64,000 nucleotides of DNA from CADEED01 sp035765415 (lineage in GTDB: Bacteria; Pseudomonadota; Gammaproteobacteria; Steroidobacterales; Steroidobacteraceae). The position numbers and the translations under genes are program-made. Where the stretch lies: assembly GCA_035765415.1 (NCBI GenBank), contig DASTXR010000163.1:23715-87714 (forward strand). Direction: 5' to 3'. The notes under the pieces are model-generated. The model saw only the letters and a list, made by a program, of their open reading frames with translations, was not told the DNA's origin and did not search any database. Shown in pieces: positions 44,236 through 53,447 of the stretch (its first letter is position 1; each line of letters begins with the position of its first letter).

Positions 44236-45132
44236 TCATTCCATGCCGAGCTGCGCGAGCGCCCGGGCATCATCCGCCCAGTCTTCGCGCACCTTGACCC
44301 AGAGATTGAGATGCAGGCGTTTGCCGAGCCGCGCGTTGAGCTCTTCTCGCGCCTGCTGGCCGATGCGCTTGAGCCGCGATCCCTTGGCGCCGATCACGAT
44401 GGGTTTCTGCCCGGCGCGATCCACCCAGATGACGGCATCGACGATGAGGCGCCCTTCTTCTTCGGCCTTCTTTTCGATTTCGACCGCGATGCCATAGGGC
44501 AGCTCTTCCACGAGCTCCATGGTGAGCTTCTCGCGGATGGTCTCGGAGATCTGGAAATCCTCGCCGCGATCGGTGCGCTGCCCGGGCGGGAACAGCTCGG
44601 GCGATTCCGGCAGGCGGGCGGCGATGACGTCGATGAGGCGATCGAGATTCACGCCCTTCTCCGCCGACACGGGCACCACGTCGAGGAACCCGTGCATGCC
44701 GGCGAGCTCGGCGACGAACGGCAGTAGTTGGTCCTTCGGATAGACCTTGTCGACCTTGTTGATGACGGCGATGGCCTCGCGGCCGGACTCGCGGATGCGC
44801 TGCAGGACCGCCTGGTCTTCTTCGCCGAAACGCAGCGCCTCGACGATGAACACCACGAGGTCCGCATCGGCGAGCGCGGAGGCGGCGGTGCGATTCATGG
44901 CGCGGTTGAGCGCACGTTTTTCGCCGAGGTGCAGGCCGGGCGTATCCACGAAAGCGATCTGCACTCCCGGGCGATTCAGCATGCCGAGCACGCGGTGGCG
45001 CGTGGTCTGCGGGCGCGACGTCACGATGGAGAGTTTTTCACCGACGAGCGCATTGAGCAGTGTCGACTTGCCGACGTTGGGTCGTCCGACGAGCGCGGCG
45101 AAACCCGCGCGGAATGTGGAGGTGTCGCTCAT
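44236..45132 (-). CDS. era: GTPase Era
   Basis: A 298-residue GTPase needed for 16S rRNA maturation and 30S assembly. G1 GRPNVGKST (17-25), G3 DTPG and G4 NKVD are present, followed by a KH domain with VIGAKGSRLKRIGQQAR that binds the 3' end of 16S rRNA. Length is normal. Its ATG overlaps the rnc stop by 4 nt, the standard rnc-era coupling. Confidence 0.97.
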   Translation of the reverse strand: MSDTSTFRAGFAALVGRPNVGKSTLLNALVGEKLSIVTSRPQTTRHRVLGMLNRPGVQIAFVDTPGLHLGEKRALNRAMNRTAASALADADLVVFIVEALRFGEEDQAVLQRIRESGREAIAVINKVDKVYPKDQLLPFVAELAGMHGFLDVVPVSAEKGVNLDRLIDVIAARLPESPELFPPGQRTDRGEDFQISETIREKLTMELVEELPYGIAVEIEKKAEEEGRLIVDAVIWVDRAGQKPIVIGAKGSRLKRIGQQAREELNARLGKRLHLNLWVKVREDWADDARALAQLGME

Positions 45133-45827
45133 AGGGGATCGTCCAGGCCCAGCGCGCGTAATGCGGCCTGCGCGGCGACCTGCTCGGCGCGCCGGCGGCT
45201 CGGGCCCTCGCCTTCGGTTTCTACGTCCGCGTGCGACACGGTGCAGGAAACGACGAAGATCTGCGCATGCGGCTCGCCGCTGGTACGCCGGACGGTGTAC
45301 ACCGGCAGCGGGCGCGCATTGGCCTGCAGGTGCTCCTGCAAGCGCGTCTTGGCGTCCTTGAGAGTCGACGGTTCGGGCAGGTTGACGATCCGCGATTCGA
45401 ACTTGGGGCCGATGATGGCGCGCACCGCCTCGAGCCCGCCGTCGAGGTACAACGCGCCGCACAGGGCTTCGAAAGCGTCGGCGAGGATGGATTGACGGCG
45501 AAAGCCGCCGGTCTTGAGCTCGCCCGACCCCAGCAACAGCAGCTCGCCGAGCTGCATCTCCTGCGCGATCTCCGCCAGCGGCTCCTCGCTCACGAGGCGC
45601 GCGCGCAGGCGCGAGAGATCGCCCTCGGTGGCCGTGGGGAATTCGCGGTACAGGCGTTCGGACAGCAACAGGTTGAGCACCGAATCCCCGAGGAACTCGA
45701 GCCGCTCGTTGTTAGGACCTTCGGCGCTGCGATGCGTGAGCGCGATCACGAACAGCGCGCGATCGCGCGGCGCATAACCCAGCCGGGCGGCAAGCACTTC
45801 CGCCTGGCTGGACGGCATCAGCCCCAT
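45129..45827 (-). CDS. rnc: Ribonuclease III
   Basis: A 232-residue double-strand-specific RNase for rRNA and mRNA processing. The signature NERLEFLGDS (40-49) and the second acidic cluster ILADAFEALCGALYLD form the active site, and a C-terminal dsRBD (about 157-226) is complete. It lies between the DUF4845 gene (14 nt) and era (4-nt overlap), as in many gammaproteobacteria. Confidence 0.97.
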   Translation of the reverse strand: MGLMPSSQAEVLAARLGYAPRDRALFVIALTHRSAEGPNNERLEFLGDSVLNLLLSERLYREFPTATEGDLSRLRARLVSEEPLAEIAQEMQLGELLLLGSGELKTGGFRRQSILADAFEALCGALYLDGGLEAVRAIIGPKFESRIVNLPEPSTLKDAKTRLQEHLQANARPLPVYTVRRTSGEPHAQIFVVSCTVSHADVETEGEGPSRRRAEQVAAQAALRALGLDDPL

Positions 45828-45841
45828 GAGCGCTTGCGCAT

Positions 45842-46204
45842 TCAGTTGATCACAACCGTTTTGTTGAAAACCATGAGCAGGTGGAGATTGCCGAACATCG
45901 GCACTGTCTTCTCGTAGTCGGCGGTCATCTGCCAGCCGGCTTCGCCCTTGGCAACGCCGATTTCCTTGACCGATGGCTCGTCGATGTAACCGGTGTCGAA
46001 GCGCCGCTCGAGGCTGGCGCGGATGATGGTCGGAGTCAGCGTCTCGTCGCTCTTCAGCTGCGAGGCAGTTTCCTTCATCGCCGTGAGGACCTTGTAGTAG
46101 TTCATGTACTCGGGCCCTACGCGGATACCTGCGTATAGCACCACGGCGACCGGGGTTAGCAGGAAGATCCAGCCGATCATCGTCACACCACGTTGCTTGC
46201 GCAT
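45842..46204 (-). CDS. DUF4845 small membrane protein
   Basis: A 120-residue protein beginning MRKQRGVTMIGWIFLL, a pilin-like hydrophobic N-terminus with a single membrane helix (about 8-30), followed by a small soluble domain (YYKVLTAMKETASQL). Function unknown; the family is typically found between lepB and rnc, as here. The ATG at 46204 has a good GGGAG sequence, and an upstream in-frame start would overlap lepB without improving homology. Confidence 0.85.
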   Translation of the reverse strand: MRKQRGVTMIGWIFLLTPVAVVLYAGIRVGPEYMNYYKVLTAMKETASQLKSDETLTPTIIRASLERRFDTGYIDEPSVKEIGVAKGEAGWQMTADYEKTVPMFGNLHLLMVFNKTVVIN

Positions 46205-46223
46205 GTTCACTCCCGAATGACGT

Positions 46224-47369
46224 TCATTGAATGCCATCGCCGATGCGGCTCCAGTTCACCACGCTGCCACGCTGCAGGTCGAAATTGAACCAGATTCGCG
46301 TCGCTTTGCCGACCAGATTCTGGTCAGGCACGAGACCCCAGCCGCGACTGTCGTCGCTGTTATCACGGTTGTCGCCGATCATGAGGTAGTAGCCGTCAGG
46401 AACCACGTCGAACTGGTGGTCGCCGCGATCGCGGCCGCTCTCGGACGGCGTGGCGTTGCAGACCCAGCCGCCGATTTCTTCGCGGATCTTCTTGCGATCG
46501 CAGGCGGGAAGCGGATTCGGGTTGCCGCCGAAAGTGATGCCATGGGCGCCCATGAGGCCTCGCTCCGACCGGCAGGACATGACCTGGTGGGTATGTGTGC
46601 CGATGGTTTCGGTGGAGAGCTTCAGCCCCACATAACAACCATCGCTGTAGTTGCCCACTTCCTGCAGCTCGATGGTCTGGCCGTTCACCACGAGGCGATC
46701 GTCATGCACTTCGACGCGATCGCCGGGCAGCCCGACCAGCCGCTTGATGTAGTTCACGCGGGGATTGGGAGGATGGCGGAACACCACCACGTCGCCGCGT
46801 TGTGGCGACCCGATCTCGATGAATTTCTGGTTCACCACCGGCCATCGCAGGCCGTAGGCGTATTTGTTCACCACGATGAAGTCGCCGTCGAGCAACGTGG
46901 GCATCATCGAATCCGAAGGGATGCGGAACGGCTCGAAGATGAAAGCGCGCACGATGAGCACGATGAAAGCCACGGGAAAGAAGCTGCGTGCGTAATCGAC
47001 CGTGCCGGGCTCGGGCAGCGCGATGGGCGCGGGCTTGGCCGCGGCGGCGGCGGCTTCGCGGCCCTTGCGGAAGAACAGGTGATCGATGAGCCAGACGACG
47101 CCCGTGCCGAGCGACAGCAGCGCCAGCACCAGGCTGAAATCGAGAGTCTCGGCGGTGATGAGCCGCAGGATGACGGCGACCACCAGCCACGGAAGAACGG
47201 CATAGGCGATGCGCACCAGCGGCGGGTCCGGCACCGTGAGCGAGCCTGCGTCGGTGGCGCGACGCGGCGCCAGCAGCCAGCTGTCGAACGCGCACCACAA
47301 GCCGACCGGTATCGCAAGCCAGCTCGCGGGTACGGCCAACTGCTTCAGCAGATCGAGGATTTCGTGCAT
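46224..47369 (-). CDS. lepB: Signal peptidase I with extended N-terminal membrane region
   Basis: A 381-residue protease that removes signal peptides from exported proteins. The catalytic Ser154 (PSDSMMPTL) and Lys209 (YIKRLVGLPGD) are present, as is the GDNRDNSDDSRGWG box. Three or four hydrophobic segments precede the catalytic domain (about 12-33, 52-70, 75-98, 130-145), more than in Escherichia coli LepB. The loop containing CYVGLK through GGWVC has paired cysteines. It lies 3 nt after lepA. Confidence 0.96.
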   Translation of the reverse strand: MHEILDLLKQLAVPASWLAIPVGLWCAFDSWLLAPRRATDAGSLTVPDPPLVRIAYAVLPWLVVAVILRLITAETLDFSLVLALLSLGTGVVWLIDHLFFRKGREAAAAAAKPAPIALPEPGTVDYARSFFPVAFIVLIVRAFIFEPFRIPSDSMMPTLLDGDFIVVNKYAYGLRWPVVNQKFIEIGSPQRGDVVVFRHPPNPRVNYIKRLVGLPGDRVEVHDDRLVVNGQTIELQEVGNYSDGCYVGLKLSTETIGTHTHQVMSCRSERGLMGAHGITFGGNPNPLPACDRKKIREEIGGWVCNATPSESGRDRGDHQFDVVPDGYYLMIGDNRDNSDDSRGWGLVPDQNLVGKATRIWFNFDLQRGSVVNWSRIGDGIQ

Positions 47370-47372
47370 GCG

Positions 47373-49166
47373 TTACTTCCCGACCTTGAGCACTGCCAGG
47401 AAGGCTTCCTGCGGAATCTCCACCGAGCCAATGTTCTTCATGCGCTTCTTGCCCTCTTTCTGCTTCTCGAGCAGCTTCTTCTTGCGCGAAATGTCGCCAC
47501 CGTAGCACTTGGCCAGCACGTTCTTGCGCAACGCCTTGACCGTGGCGCGGGCGATCACGTGACTGCCGATCGCGGCCTGCACCGCGACTTCGAACATCTG
47601 CCGCGGAATCAGCTCCTGCATCTTGTCGACGAGTTGCCGGCCGCGCTCGTAGGCGCTGTCCTTGTGAACGATGAGGGCCAGCGCATCGATCTTTTCTTCG
47701 TTGATGAGGATGTCGAGCTTGACCAGCGGCGCAGGCTCGAAGTGGCTGAAGTCGTAGTCGAACGACGCATAACCACGGCTCGTGGATTTCAGCCGGTCGA
47801 AGAAATCGAGCACGACTTCCGCGAGCGGCATTTCGTACTGCAGCGAGACCTGGTTGCCGAGATACAGCATCTTCTTCTGCCGGCCGCGCTTTTCGTTGCA
47901 GAGCTTGAGCACTCCGCCGACGTGATCCGGGGGCACGAGGATGTTGGCGATGATGATGGGTTCGCGCAGCTCGTCGATGCGGTCGACCGGCGGTAGTTTG
48001 GTGGGGTTGTCGACGAACATCACCTCGCCGTCGGTCTTCTTCACTTCGTAGACGACGGTCGGCGCCGACGTGATCAGCTCGATCTGATATTCGCGCTCGA
48101 GCCGCTCCTGCACGATGTCCATGTGCAGCAGGCCCAGGAAACCGACGCGGAATCCGAAGCCGAGCGCGCCCGACACCTCGGGCTCGTAATGCAGCGCGGA
48201 ATCGTTGAGCCGCAGCTTGGACAGCGCGTCGCGAAACTTGTCGTAGTCGTCCGAGACGATCGGAAACATGCCGGCGAACACGCGTGGCTGCACCTGCTTG
48301 AAGCCGGGCAGCGGTTCGCTGGCCTGCTTGTATTCGAGCGTGATGGTGTCGCCCACGGGAGCGCCATCGATCTCCTTGATGCCGGCGATGACGAAGCCCA
48401 CATCGCCGGGGCCGAGTTCGCGCGCGGGCACGGACTTAGGCGTGAAGCGGCCGAGCTTGTCGACCTGGTGCGCCCTGCCCGTCGACATCACGCGAATTTT
48501 CTCGCCGACCTTCAGGGTGCCGTTGACGATGCGCACCAGCGTGACCACGCCCACGTAGTTGTCGAACCACGAGTCGACGATGAGCGCCTGCAGCGGCGCT
48601 TCGGGATCGCCCTTGGGCTGCGGAATGCGTTCGATGAGCTGCTCGATCAGCTCTTCGACGCCCTCGCCGGTCTTGCCGGAAACCTTGAGGGCGTCGTCGG
48701 CCGAGATGCCGATGATTTCCTCGATTTCCTTGATGACGCGGGCGGGGTCGGAAGACGGCAGATCGATCTTGTTGATGACGGGGACGACTTCGAGGCCGAG
48801 CTCCGTGGCGGTGTAGCAGTTGGCGACACTCTGCGCCTCCACGCCCTGCGTGGCGTCGACGACGAGCAGCGCGCCATCGCAGGCCGCGAGCGAGCGCGAG
48901 ACTTCATATGAGAAGTCCACGTGACCGGGCGTGTCGATGAGATTGAGCTGGTAACGCTCGCCGTCGCGCTTCGACGTGTAATAGAGAGTGACCGCCTGCG
49001 CCTTGATGGTGATGCCGCGTTCACGCTCGAGCTCGAGGGAATCGAGCACCTGGTCCTGCATCTCGCGGGCTTCGAGTCCACCGCAAATCTGGATGAAACG
49101 GTCCGCCAGCGTGGACTTGCCGTGATCGACGTGGGCAATGATCGAGAAGTTGCGAGTTCTGTGCAT
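47373..49166 (-). CDS. lepA: Elongation factor 4 (LepA)
   Basis: A 597-residue translational GTPase associated with ribosome back-translocation or initiation and 30S assembly. It opens with AHVDHGKSTLADRF (G1), has DTPGHVDF (G3) and NKIDLP (G4), and ends with the LepA-specific C-terminal domain (KCYGGDISRKKKLLEKQKEGKKRMK). It follows the DUF836 gene after 67 nt, the largest gap in the rpoE block, so an extra promoter there is possible. Confidence 0.97.
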   Translation of the reverse strand: MHRTRNFSIIAHVDHGKSTLADRFIQICGGLEAREMQDQVLDSLELERERGITIKAQAVTLYYTSKRDGERYQLNLIDTPGHVDFSYEVSRSLAACDGALLVVDATQGVEAQSVANCYTATELGLEVVPVINKIDLPSSDPARVIKEIEEIIGISADDALKVSGKTGEGVEELIEQLIERIPQPKGDPEAPLQALIVDSWFDNYVGVVTLVRIVNGTLKVGEKIRVMSTGRAHQVDKLGRFTPKSVPARELGPGDVGFVIAGIKEIDGAPVGDTITLEYKQASEPLPGFKQVQPRVFAGMFPIVSDDYDKFRDALSKLRLNDSALHYEPEVSGALGFGFRVGFLGLLHMDIVQERLEREYQIELITSAPTVVYEVKKTDGEVMFVDNPTKLPPVDRIDELREPIIIANILVPPDHVGGVLKLCNEKRGRQKKMLYLGNQVSLQYEMPLAEVVLDFFDRLKSTSRGYASFDYDFSHFEPAPLVKLDILINEEKIDALALIVHKDSAYERGRQLVDKMQELIPRQMFEVAVQAAIGSHVIARATVKALRKNVLAKCYGGDISRKKKLLEKQKEGKKRMKNIGSVEIPQEAFLAVLKVGK

Positions 49167-49233
49167 CAGGAGAGGTGGGCCCGCCGATGCGTCGGGCGAG
49201 CAAGGCGCTCGCGCCTTGGAGCGCCGGCAAAAA

Positions 49234-49500
49234 TCAGCGCGGGATTATAGCGGCAGGAGGCCGCAGCAACCTCAAAAGTTCTTTGGAATTCAGCGTGTAA
49301 TGGCAAATAACGCTGCCGTCGAGCAATAAGACCGGCACTTTGAGGCCGAATTGGCGTACCAGCTCCGGGTGGGAGTCGACATCGACCACGGTGACTGGAG
49401 GCAGGGATTGCGCGCGTTCGAGCTCCGCCAGCGCATGCAACATCTCGTCGCACAGGCCGCAGCCCTCGCGGCTGACGACCACGAGACCGGGCGGGATCAT
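49234..49500 (-). CDS. Glutaredoxin-like DUF836 family protein
   Basis: An 88-residue thioredoxin-fold protein with an active-site pair C14GLC17 near the N-terminus and the cis-Pro region KVPVLLLDG. Probably a small thiol oxidoreductase; substrate unknown. It overlaps mucB by 4 nt and precedes lepA, a common gammaproteobacterial arrangement linking envelope-stress genes to lepA-lepB. Confidence 0.88.
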   Translation of the reverse strand: MIPPGLVVVSREGCGLCDEMLHALAELERAQSLPPVTVVDVDSHPELVRQFGLKVPVLLLDGSVICHYTLNSKELLRLLRPPAAIIPR

Positions 49501-50531
49501 TTGCGCCGTGGCGCGAGCCCCAGACCCTGGGTTGCGGCGGCCGCCTTGGACGCCTTCACCTGCTTGGCGATGAGCTCCACGGTGTTGGGCGGCACTTCAC
49601 CCACGGCGGTGACCTGGTGGCCATCGACCACCGTGGAGAACGCCGAGGAAGAACCCACGCGCGACGGACCTTCCGACGGCTTGCTGTCGGGCATGCGCGG
49701 CTCGACGAAAACCGAAACCGAAGCGATGCCGTCGGTGAACACGAGATGTGCCACGGGTTCGCTGGAACCCGGCATGGCCTGGGCCGAACGCGTGGCCATG
49801 CGGAAGCCGGGCGGCAGGCGCATGGCATCCCACAACGCAGGCGCCGAGTGGCTGGCGACCTGCCGGTCGGCGCGCAGCCAGCGGTAGTTGGAGGCATCGA
49901 TCTGCGGCTTGAACATGGAGTCGGGAATGCGCTCCGGCAGGTCGATGGTGGAAAACACGATCTGCTCGATGACTTCGCCCGACTGATTGCAGAGCTGGGT
50001 CTTGAGCGGCATGGACGTCTGCTCGTCGATCCACAGGCGGTAGCCGTAGCGGTATTCGTCGCGCGGATGCAGCGCGACCACGCGCGTGTCGCGGCCCAGC
50101 AGGCGCTGGCGCTCGCCACCGCGGATTTCATAGACGAGGTCGTTGCCTTCGTCGATGGCGGGCAATGCGCCGAGCAACGCGCCGTCAGGCGCACGGCGCT
50201 CGACCAGCACGGTGCGCTTGTCGGGGAAATAGCAGATGAGCTCGTTGCCTTCGCGAATGACCTCGCGACCCGAACCGTCGAGCGACAACAAGCGCTCGGA
50301 CACGTCGCGTCCGCGGACACGGTGGATGATGCGCAGAGTCTCGACGCGGCCGCCGTGCACGTGCGTGAACACGCCGACGTAGTTGCGCGTGGTGAGCGCC
50401 TTGTTCATGCGCTCGAGCCATTCCTTGGGTTCGGCGCCAAATGCAACACTGGCGCCGATCAGCAGGCTCAATGCGGCGAGGCGCGCCACCGCCGTTCTGG
50501 ACGCATGAACGTGGCTCGAATCACGGAGCAT
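49497..50531 (-). CDS. rseB: Sigma-E regulatory protein RseB/MucB
   Basis: A 344-residue periplasmic protein with a signal peptide (cleavage near AFGAE). It shows the two-domain MucB/RseB pattern: an N-terminal LolA-like domain (NYVGVFTHVHGGRVETLRIIH) and a C-terminal domain. RseB binds RseA and shields it from proteolysis until envelope damage is sensed. The ATG at 50531 has AGGTG at 7 nt; another ATG at 50555 would extend the overlap with rseA. Members of this family respond to mislocalised lipoproteins or LPS. Confidence 0.93.
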   Translation of the reverse strand: MLRDSSHVHASRTAVARLAALSLLIGASVAFGAEPKEWLERMNKALTTRNYVGVFTHVHGGRVETLRIIHRVRGRDVSERLLSLDGSGREVIREGNELICYFPDKRTVLVERRAPDGALLGALPAIDEGNDLVYEIRGGERQRLLGRDTRVVALHPRDEYRYGYRLWIDEQTSMPLKTQLCNQSGEVIEQIVFSTIDLPERIPDSMFKPQIDASNYRWLRADRQVASHSAPALWDAMRLPPGFRMATRSAQAMPGSSEPVAHLVFTDGIASVSVFVEPRMPDSKPSEGPSRVGSSSAFSTVVDGHQVTAVGEVPPNTVELIAKQVKASKAAAATQGLGLAPRRK

Positions 50532-51252
50532 CGTTGGCACCTGCAGCTTCGGCATTCGTTTCGGCCGGGGCCGCGGCCTCGGGATCAGTGGCTACCAGGC
50601 CGAGCAACGCCATGCGGCGCGACAAAGGCCCGGAGTATTCGCTGTGCGCCACCACGTAGTTGGCGAGCCGCGCCGGTGGCGCAATGTTGGGGGACGAAGT
50701 GGGCGCCGGTGTGACATAGCGATCGGGTTCGCCATTGGACGGAGCACGCGCAGCCGGCTGAGCGGTATTGAGCGCGATTGTCGTTCCGGTGGCTTCGGGG
50801 GCGAGCACGATGGTTTCAGGTACCGGGTTGCTCGCGAGCATCGGTTGCGGACCCTCCTGCGTGCGCAACCACATGATGGAGACTGCAGCGACACCCGCGG
50901 CGATGCTGGCGCCGGCGACCGGACGCGCGAAACGCGCCCAGCGTGCGGCGGCCGATGTGTGGACAGCCACGGCGGGCACGCCGGCCGGGCGTGTGGACGC
51001 CACGGCGGAGTCGACCGTGCCGTCACCGTACGTGGGCTCCTGGGCGATGACCGACGACACGCGCCAGGCGACGCGATCGTGCAACGCCACACCCCGCTCG
51101 GCCCGCAGCGCGGCGCCGATGGTTGAAAAACGTGACCACTGTGCCCGCAGCGCCTCGTCGCGAGTGAGCCGGCGCGCGAGCAATTCGCATTCGGCTCCTG
51201 GCAGCTCGCCATCGAACATCGCAGACAACTGGCTGTCGCGCTCTTCGGTCAT
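50521..51252 (-). CDS. rseA: Anti-sigma-E factor RseA
   Basis: A 243-residue inner-membrane protein. The N-terminal cytoplasmic domain (about 1-75, RDSQLSAMFDGELPGAECELLARRL) binds sigma-E, a single transmembrane helix lies at about 112-132, and a Pro/Ala-rich periplasmic region follows. It overlaps rpoE by 4 nt and rseB by 11 nt, so the three are co-translated, the normal stoichiometric control of sigma-E. The periplasmic tail is low-complexity. Confidence 0.92.
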   Translation of the reverse strand: MTEERDSQLSAMFDGELPGAECELLARRLTRDEALRAQWSRFSTIGAALRAERGVALHDRVAWRVSSVIAQEPTYGDGTVDSAVASTRPAGVPAVAVHTSAAARWARFARPVAGASIAAGVAAVSIMWLRTQEGPQPMLASNPVPETIVLAPEATGTTIALNTAQPAARAPSNGEPDRYVTPAPTSSPNIAPPARLANYVVAHSEYSGPLSRRMALLGLVATDPEAAAPAETNAEAAGANDAP

Positions 51253-51857
51253 ACCATTTCCTCTGTGCGGCCCAGGCCGCCTTCAAAAACTTCGCGCAGG
51301 CGTTTGTCGATGGCCTCGCGCGCTCGAAAAATTCGGGATCGCACCGTACCGACAGGACATTCCATGGCGGCCGCGATCTCTTCGTAACTCAGGCCGTCGA
51401 GCTCGCGCAGAACGATGGCCGTCTTGAGTTCTTCAGGCAATCCTTCGATCGCGGAGTTCACGATCTGGCGAATTTCTTCGGTGAGCGCCATGCCCTCTGG
51501 CGTATCCGGGTCCTGAAGCTTGGTTTGCACGCTGTGCGATTCCTCAGGGTCGTTCAGATCAAGGTCGTATGCGATCGGACTGCGGTCGCGCGACGCGAGA
51601 CTGTTCTTGGCGGTGTTGATGGCGATGCGGTACATCCACGTGTAGAAGGCGCTGTCGCCACGGAACTGGGGTAATGCCCGGTACGCCTTGATGAAAGCTT
51701 CCTGCGCGATGTCTTCCGCTTCAGCCGGGTTTCGTACGTAACGCAACACCAGCTTCACCACCTTGTGCTGGTACTTGCGCACCAGCAGATCGAACGCAGT
51801 CTTGTCACCACGCTGCACGCGTTTGACGAGAACCAGGTCACTTTCCTCAACCGTCAC
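51249..51857 (-). CDS. rpoE: RNA polymerase sigma-E factor (RpoE/AlgU type)
   Basis: A 202-residue ECF sigma factor for envelope stress. Region 2 contains EDIAQEAFIKAYRALPQFRGDSAFYTWMYRIAINTA, and region 4 LDGLSYEEIAAAMECPVGTVRSRIFRAREAI, nearly identical to Pseudomonas AlgU. It heads sixteen genes on the minus strand ending at 38252. An ECF-type promoter is visible upstream, suggesting autoregulation. Confidence 0.97.
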   Translation of the reverse strand: MTVEESDLVLVKRVQRGDKTAFDLLVRKYQHKVVKLVLRYVRNPAEAEDIAQEAFIKAYRALPQFRGDSAFYTWMYRIAINTAKNSLASRDRSPIAYDLDLNDPEESHSVQTKLQDPDTPEGMALTEEIRQIVNSAIEGLPEELKTAIVLRELDGLSYEEIAAAMECPVGTVRSRIFRAREAIDKRLREVFEGGLGRTEEMV

Positions 51858-51886
51858 AGGAGCACCCCGGCTCCTTTCGAGCTGAA

Positions 51887-51914
51887 TAGACCCTGAACGC
51901 CCGTGAAAGTTTCC
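51887..51914 (-). promoter_or_regulatory. Probable sigma-E-dependent promoter of rpoE
   Basis: On the minus strand GGAAACTT (51907-51914) and TCTA (51887-51890) are separated by 16 nt, close to the RpoE/AlgU consensus (GAACTT, 16-17 nt, TCTGA). The distance to the rpoE ATG is 29 nt. Autoregulation from such a promoter is known for RpoE and AlgU; here it is inferred from sequence only. Confidence 0.6.
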
Positions 51915-51962
51915 TTTTGGGCGTGAGCTAATCGAATGATTTTTAATGGCGCGTGACGCACT

Positions 51963-52478
51963 TCAAACCTTGGGCCGGATGGTAACAGCGGGGCGCCGTG
52001 AGCGCCCGGAACCCGGCACGAGCCGCGCGAGGTGCCGGCTGAGGCGCCGGAAGGACCGCGGGTCGCCGGCCCCCGCCTCCACCAGCACGGCCCGACGCCC
52101 GGTTGGCGTTTCGAAACGCAAAACCCAGCGCCGCACCCCGATCCGGAACGATCCGGGCGCCAGCGTCGCCGCATGACGCGCGAAACTGTCCCCCAGGCAC
52201 ACGATAAATTCGCCCGCCTCCGTCCATTCGATGGCGCGAACCGCGTGTTGCCCCTGGAGCAACACGAACTCCCGAACGCAGCGAATTCCCGCGATGGCCA
52301 TCGCAGCGCAGAACGCGATTCGCACCGGCCCTGGCAGCGCGACCGAGAACCACGTGACGGCGCACGCCAGCGTCAGCCACGCGAGGCACGCCGTTGCCGC
52401 CATACGTGAAGGAAGCAGATCAATTCGATTGCAGGAGCTGGCGGCAGAGCGCCGCGCAACGCGGGTCGGTGGGGACAT
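51963..52478 (-). CDS. ygfX: YgfX/CptA-like small inner-membrane protein
   Basis: Up to 171 residues, with two close transmembrane helices (about 28-47 and 51-66 in this numbering) and a C-terminal cytoplasmic domain containing GSFRIGVRRWVLRFET. Family members follow sdhE and have been called the toxin of a CptAB system or an sdhE-linked protein. The start is unclear. The homologous part begins IDLLPSR, before any ATG except 52478, which would overlap sdhE by 59 nt; the next ATG is 52400. The true start could also be a rare codon near 52421. Confidence 0.7.
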   Translation of the reverse strand: MSPPTRVARRSAASSCNRIDLLPSRMAATACLAWLTLACAVTWFSVALPGPVRIAFCAAMAIAGIRCVREFVLLQGQHAVRAIEWTEAGEFIVCLGDSFARHAATLAPGSFRIGVRRWVLRFETPTGRRAVLVEAGAGDPRSFRRLSRHLARLVPGSGRSRRPAVTIRPKV

Positions 52479-52665
52479 CTCCCGCGAGCAGATAACCCGC
52501 GATGTCGGGATCGGGCAACTCCAGAAATTCGGCGAAGGCGGCGCGTTCGTCGCTTGCGGCTTGCGGATATCGTTCCCGCAGGTAACGCAGCAGCAGGAAG
52601 TCGAGCTCTTTCATGCCACGCCGGCACTGCCATGCCAGGCGGCCTGTTTCAATGTTGGCGTTCAA
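52420..52665 (-). CDS. sdhE: FAD assembly factor SdhE
   Basis: An 81-residue helical protein with RRGMKELD (the RGxxE motif), needed for covalent attachment of FAD to SdhA. The family is also called YgfY/CptB. Its ATG overlaps the end of sdhB by 17 nt, so it is translated with the succinate dehydrogenase it matures. The adjacency is consistent with its role. Confidence 0.94.
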   Translation of the reverse strand: MNANIETGRLAWQCRRGMKELDFLLLRYLRERYPQAASDERAAFAEFLELPDPDIAGYLLAGDVPTDPRCAALCRQLLQSN

Positions 52666-53437
52666 TCATCATCTTTTTGATTTCGGCGATGGCCTTCGCC
52701 GGATTCAGATCCTTCGGGCAGGCCTCGGTGCAATTCATGATGGTGTGGCAGCGATACAGCCGGAATGGATCTTCGAGCTCGTCGAGCCGCTCGCCGGTGG
52801 CCTCGTCGCGCGAATCGATGATCCATCGATAGGCCGCCAGCAGCGCGGCGGGACCGAGGTAACGCTCGCTGTTCCACCAGTAACTGGGGCAGGCCGTGGA
52901 GCAGCAGGCGCAGAGGATGCACGCCGAAGGCCGGTCGATCTTTTCCTGGTCTTCCTTCGACTGCGGTCGCTCGCGGTCGGGCGGCGCCGGCGTGCGCGTC
53001 TGCAACCAGGGCTTCACGGCGGCGTACTGCGCATAGAAATTGGTGAGATCGGGCACCAGGTCTTTCACGACCGGCATGTGCGGCAACGGATAGATCTTCA
53101 CGTCGCCCTTCACTTCACTGCAGGCCTTGGTGCAGGCCAGCGTGTTGAGGCCGCCGATGTTCATCGCGCAACTGCCGCAGATGCCTTCGCGGCACGAGCG
53201 GCGGAACGTCAGCGTGGGGTCGATCTCGTTCTTGATCTTGATGAGCGCGTCGAGAACCATCGGGCCGCACGCGTCCATGTCCACTTCATAAGTGTCCATG
53301 CGTGGGTTCTGCCCGGAATCCGGATCGAAGCGATAGATGACGAACTTGCGGACGCGACGCGCATTCGCAGGCGCCGGGTATTTCTTGCCGGCGGCCTTGT
53401 CGATCTTCGAGTTCGCGGGGAGCGTGAGTTCGACCAT
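52649..53437 (-). CDS. sdhB: Succinate dehydrogenase iron-sulfur subunit
   Basis: A 262-residue subunit of respiratory complex II carrying three clusters. The [2Fe-2S] motif (CREGICGSCAMNIGG with a later Cys), the [4Fe-4S]-type motif CILCACCSTACP, and the [3Fe-4S] region CHTIMNCTEACPKDLNP are all present. It is longer than the Escherichia coli form (238) and closer to the mitochondrial/alphaproteobacterial type. It lies 10 nt after sdhA. Confidence 0.97.
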   Translation of the reverse strand: MVELTLPANSKIDKAAGKKYPAPANARRVRKFVIYRFDPDSGQNPRMDTYEVDMDACGPMVLDALIKIKNEIDPTLTFRRSCREGICGSCAMNIGGLNTLACTKACSEVKGDVKIYPLPHMPVVKDLVPDLTNFYAQYAAVKPWLQTRTPAPPDRERPQSKEDQEKIDRPSACILCACCSTACPSYWWNSERYLGPAALLAAYRWIIDSRDEATGERLDELEDPFRLYRCHTIMNCTEACPKDLNPAKAIAEIKKMMIERQH

Positions 53438-53447
53438 CGGTTGCTCT

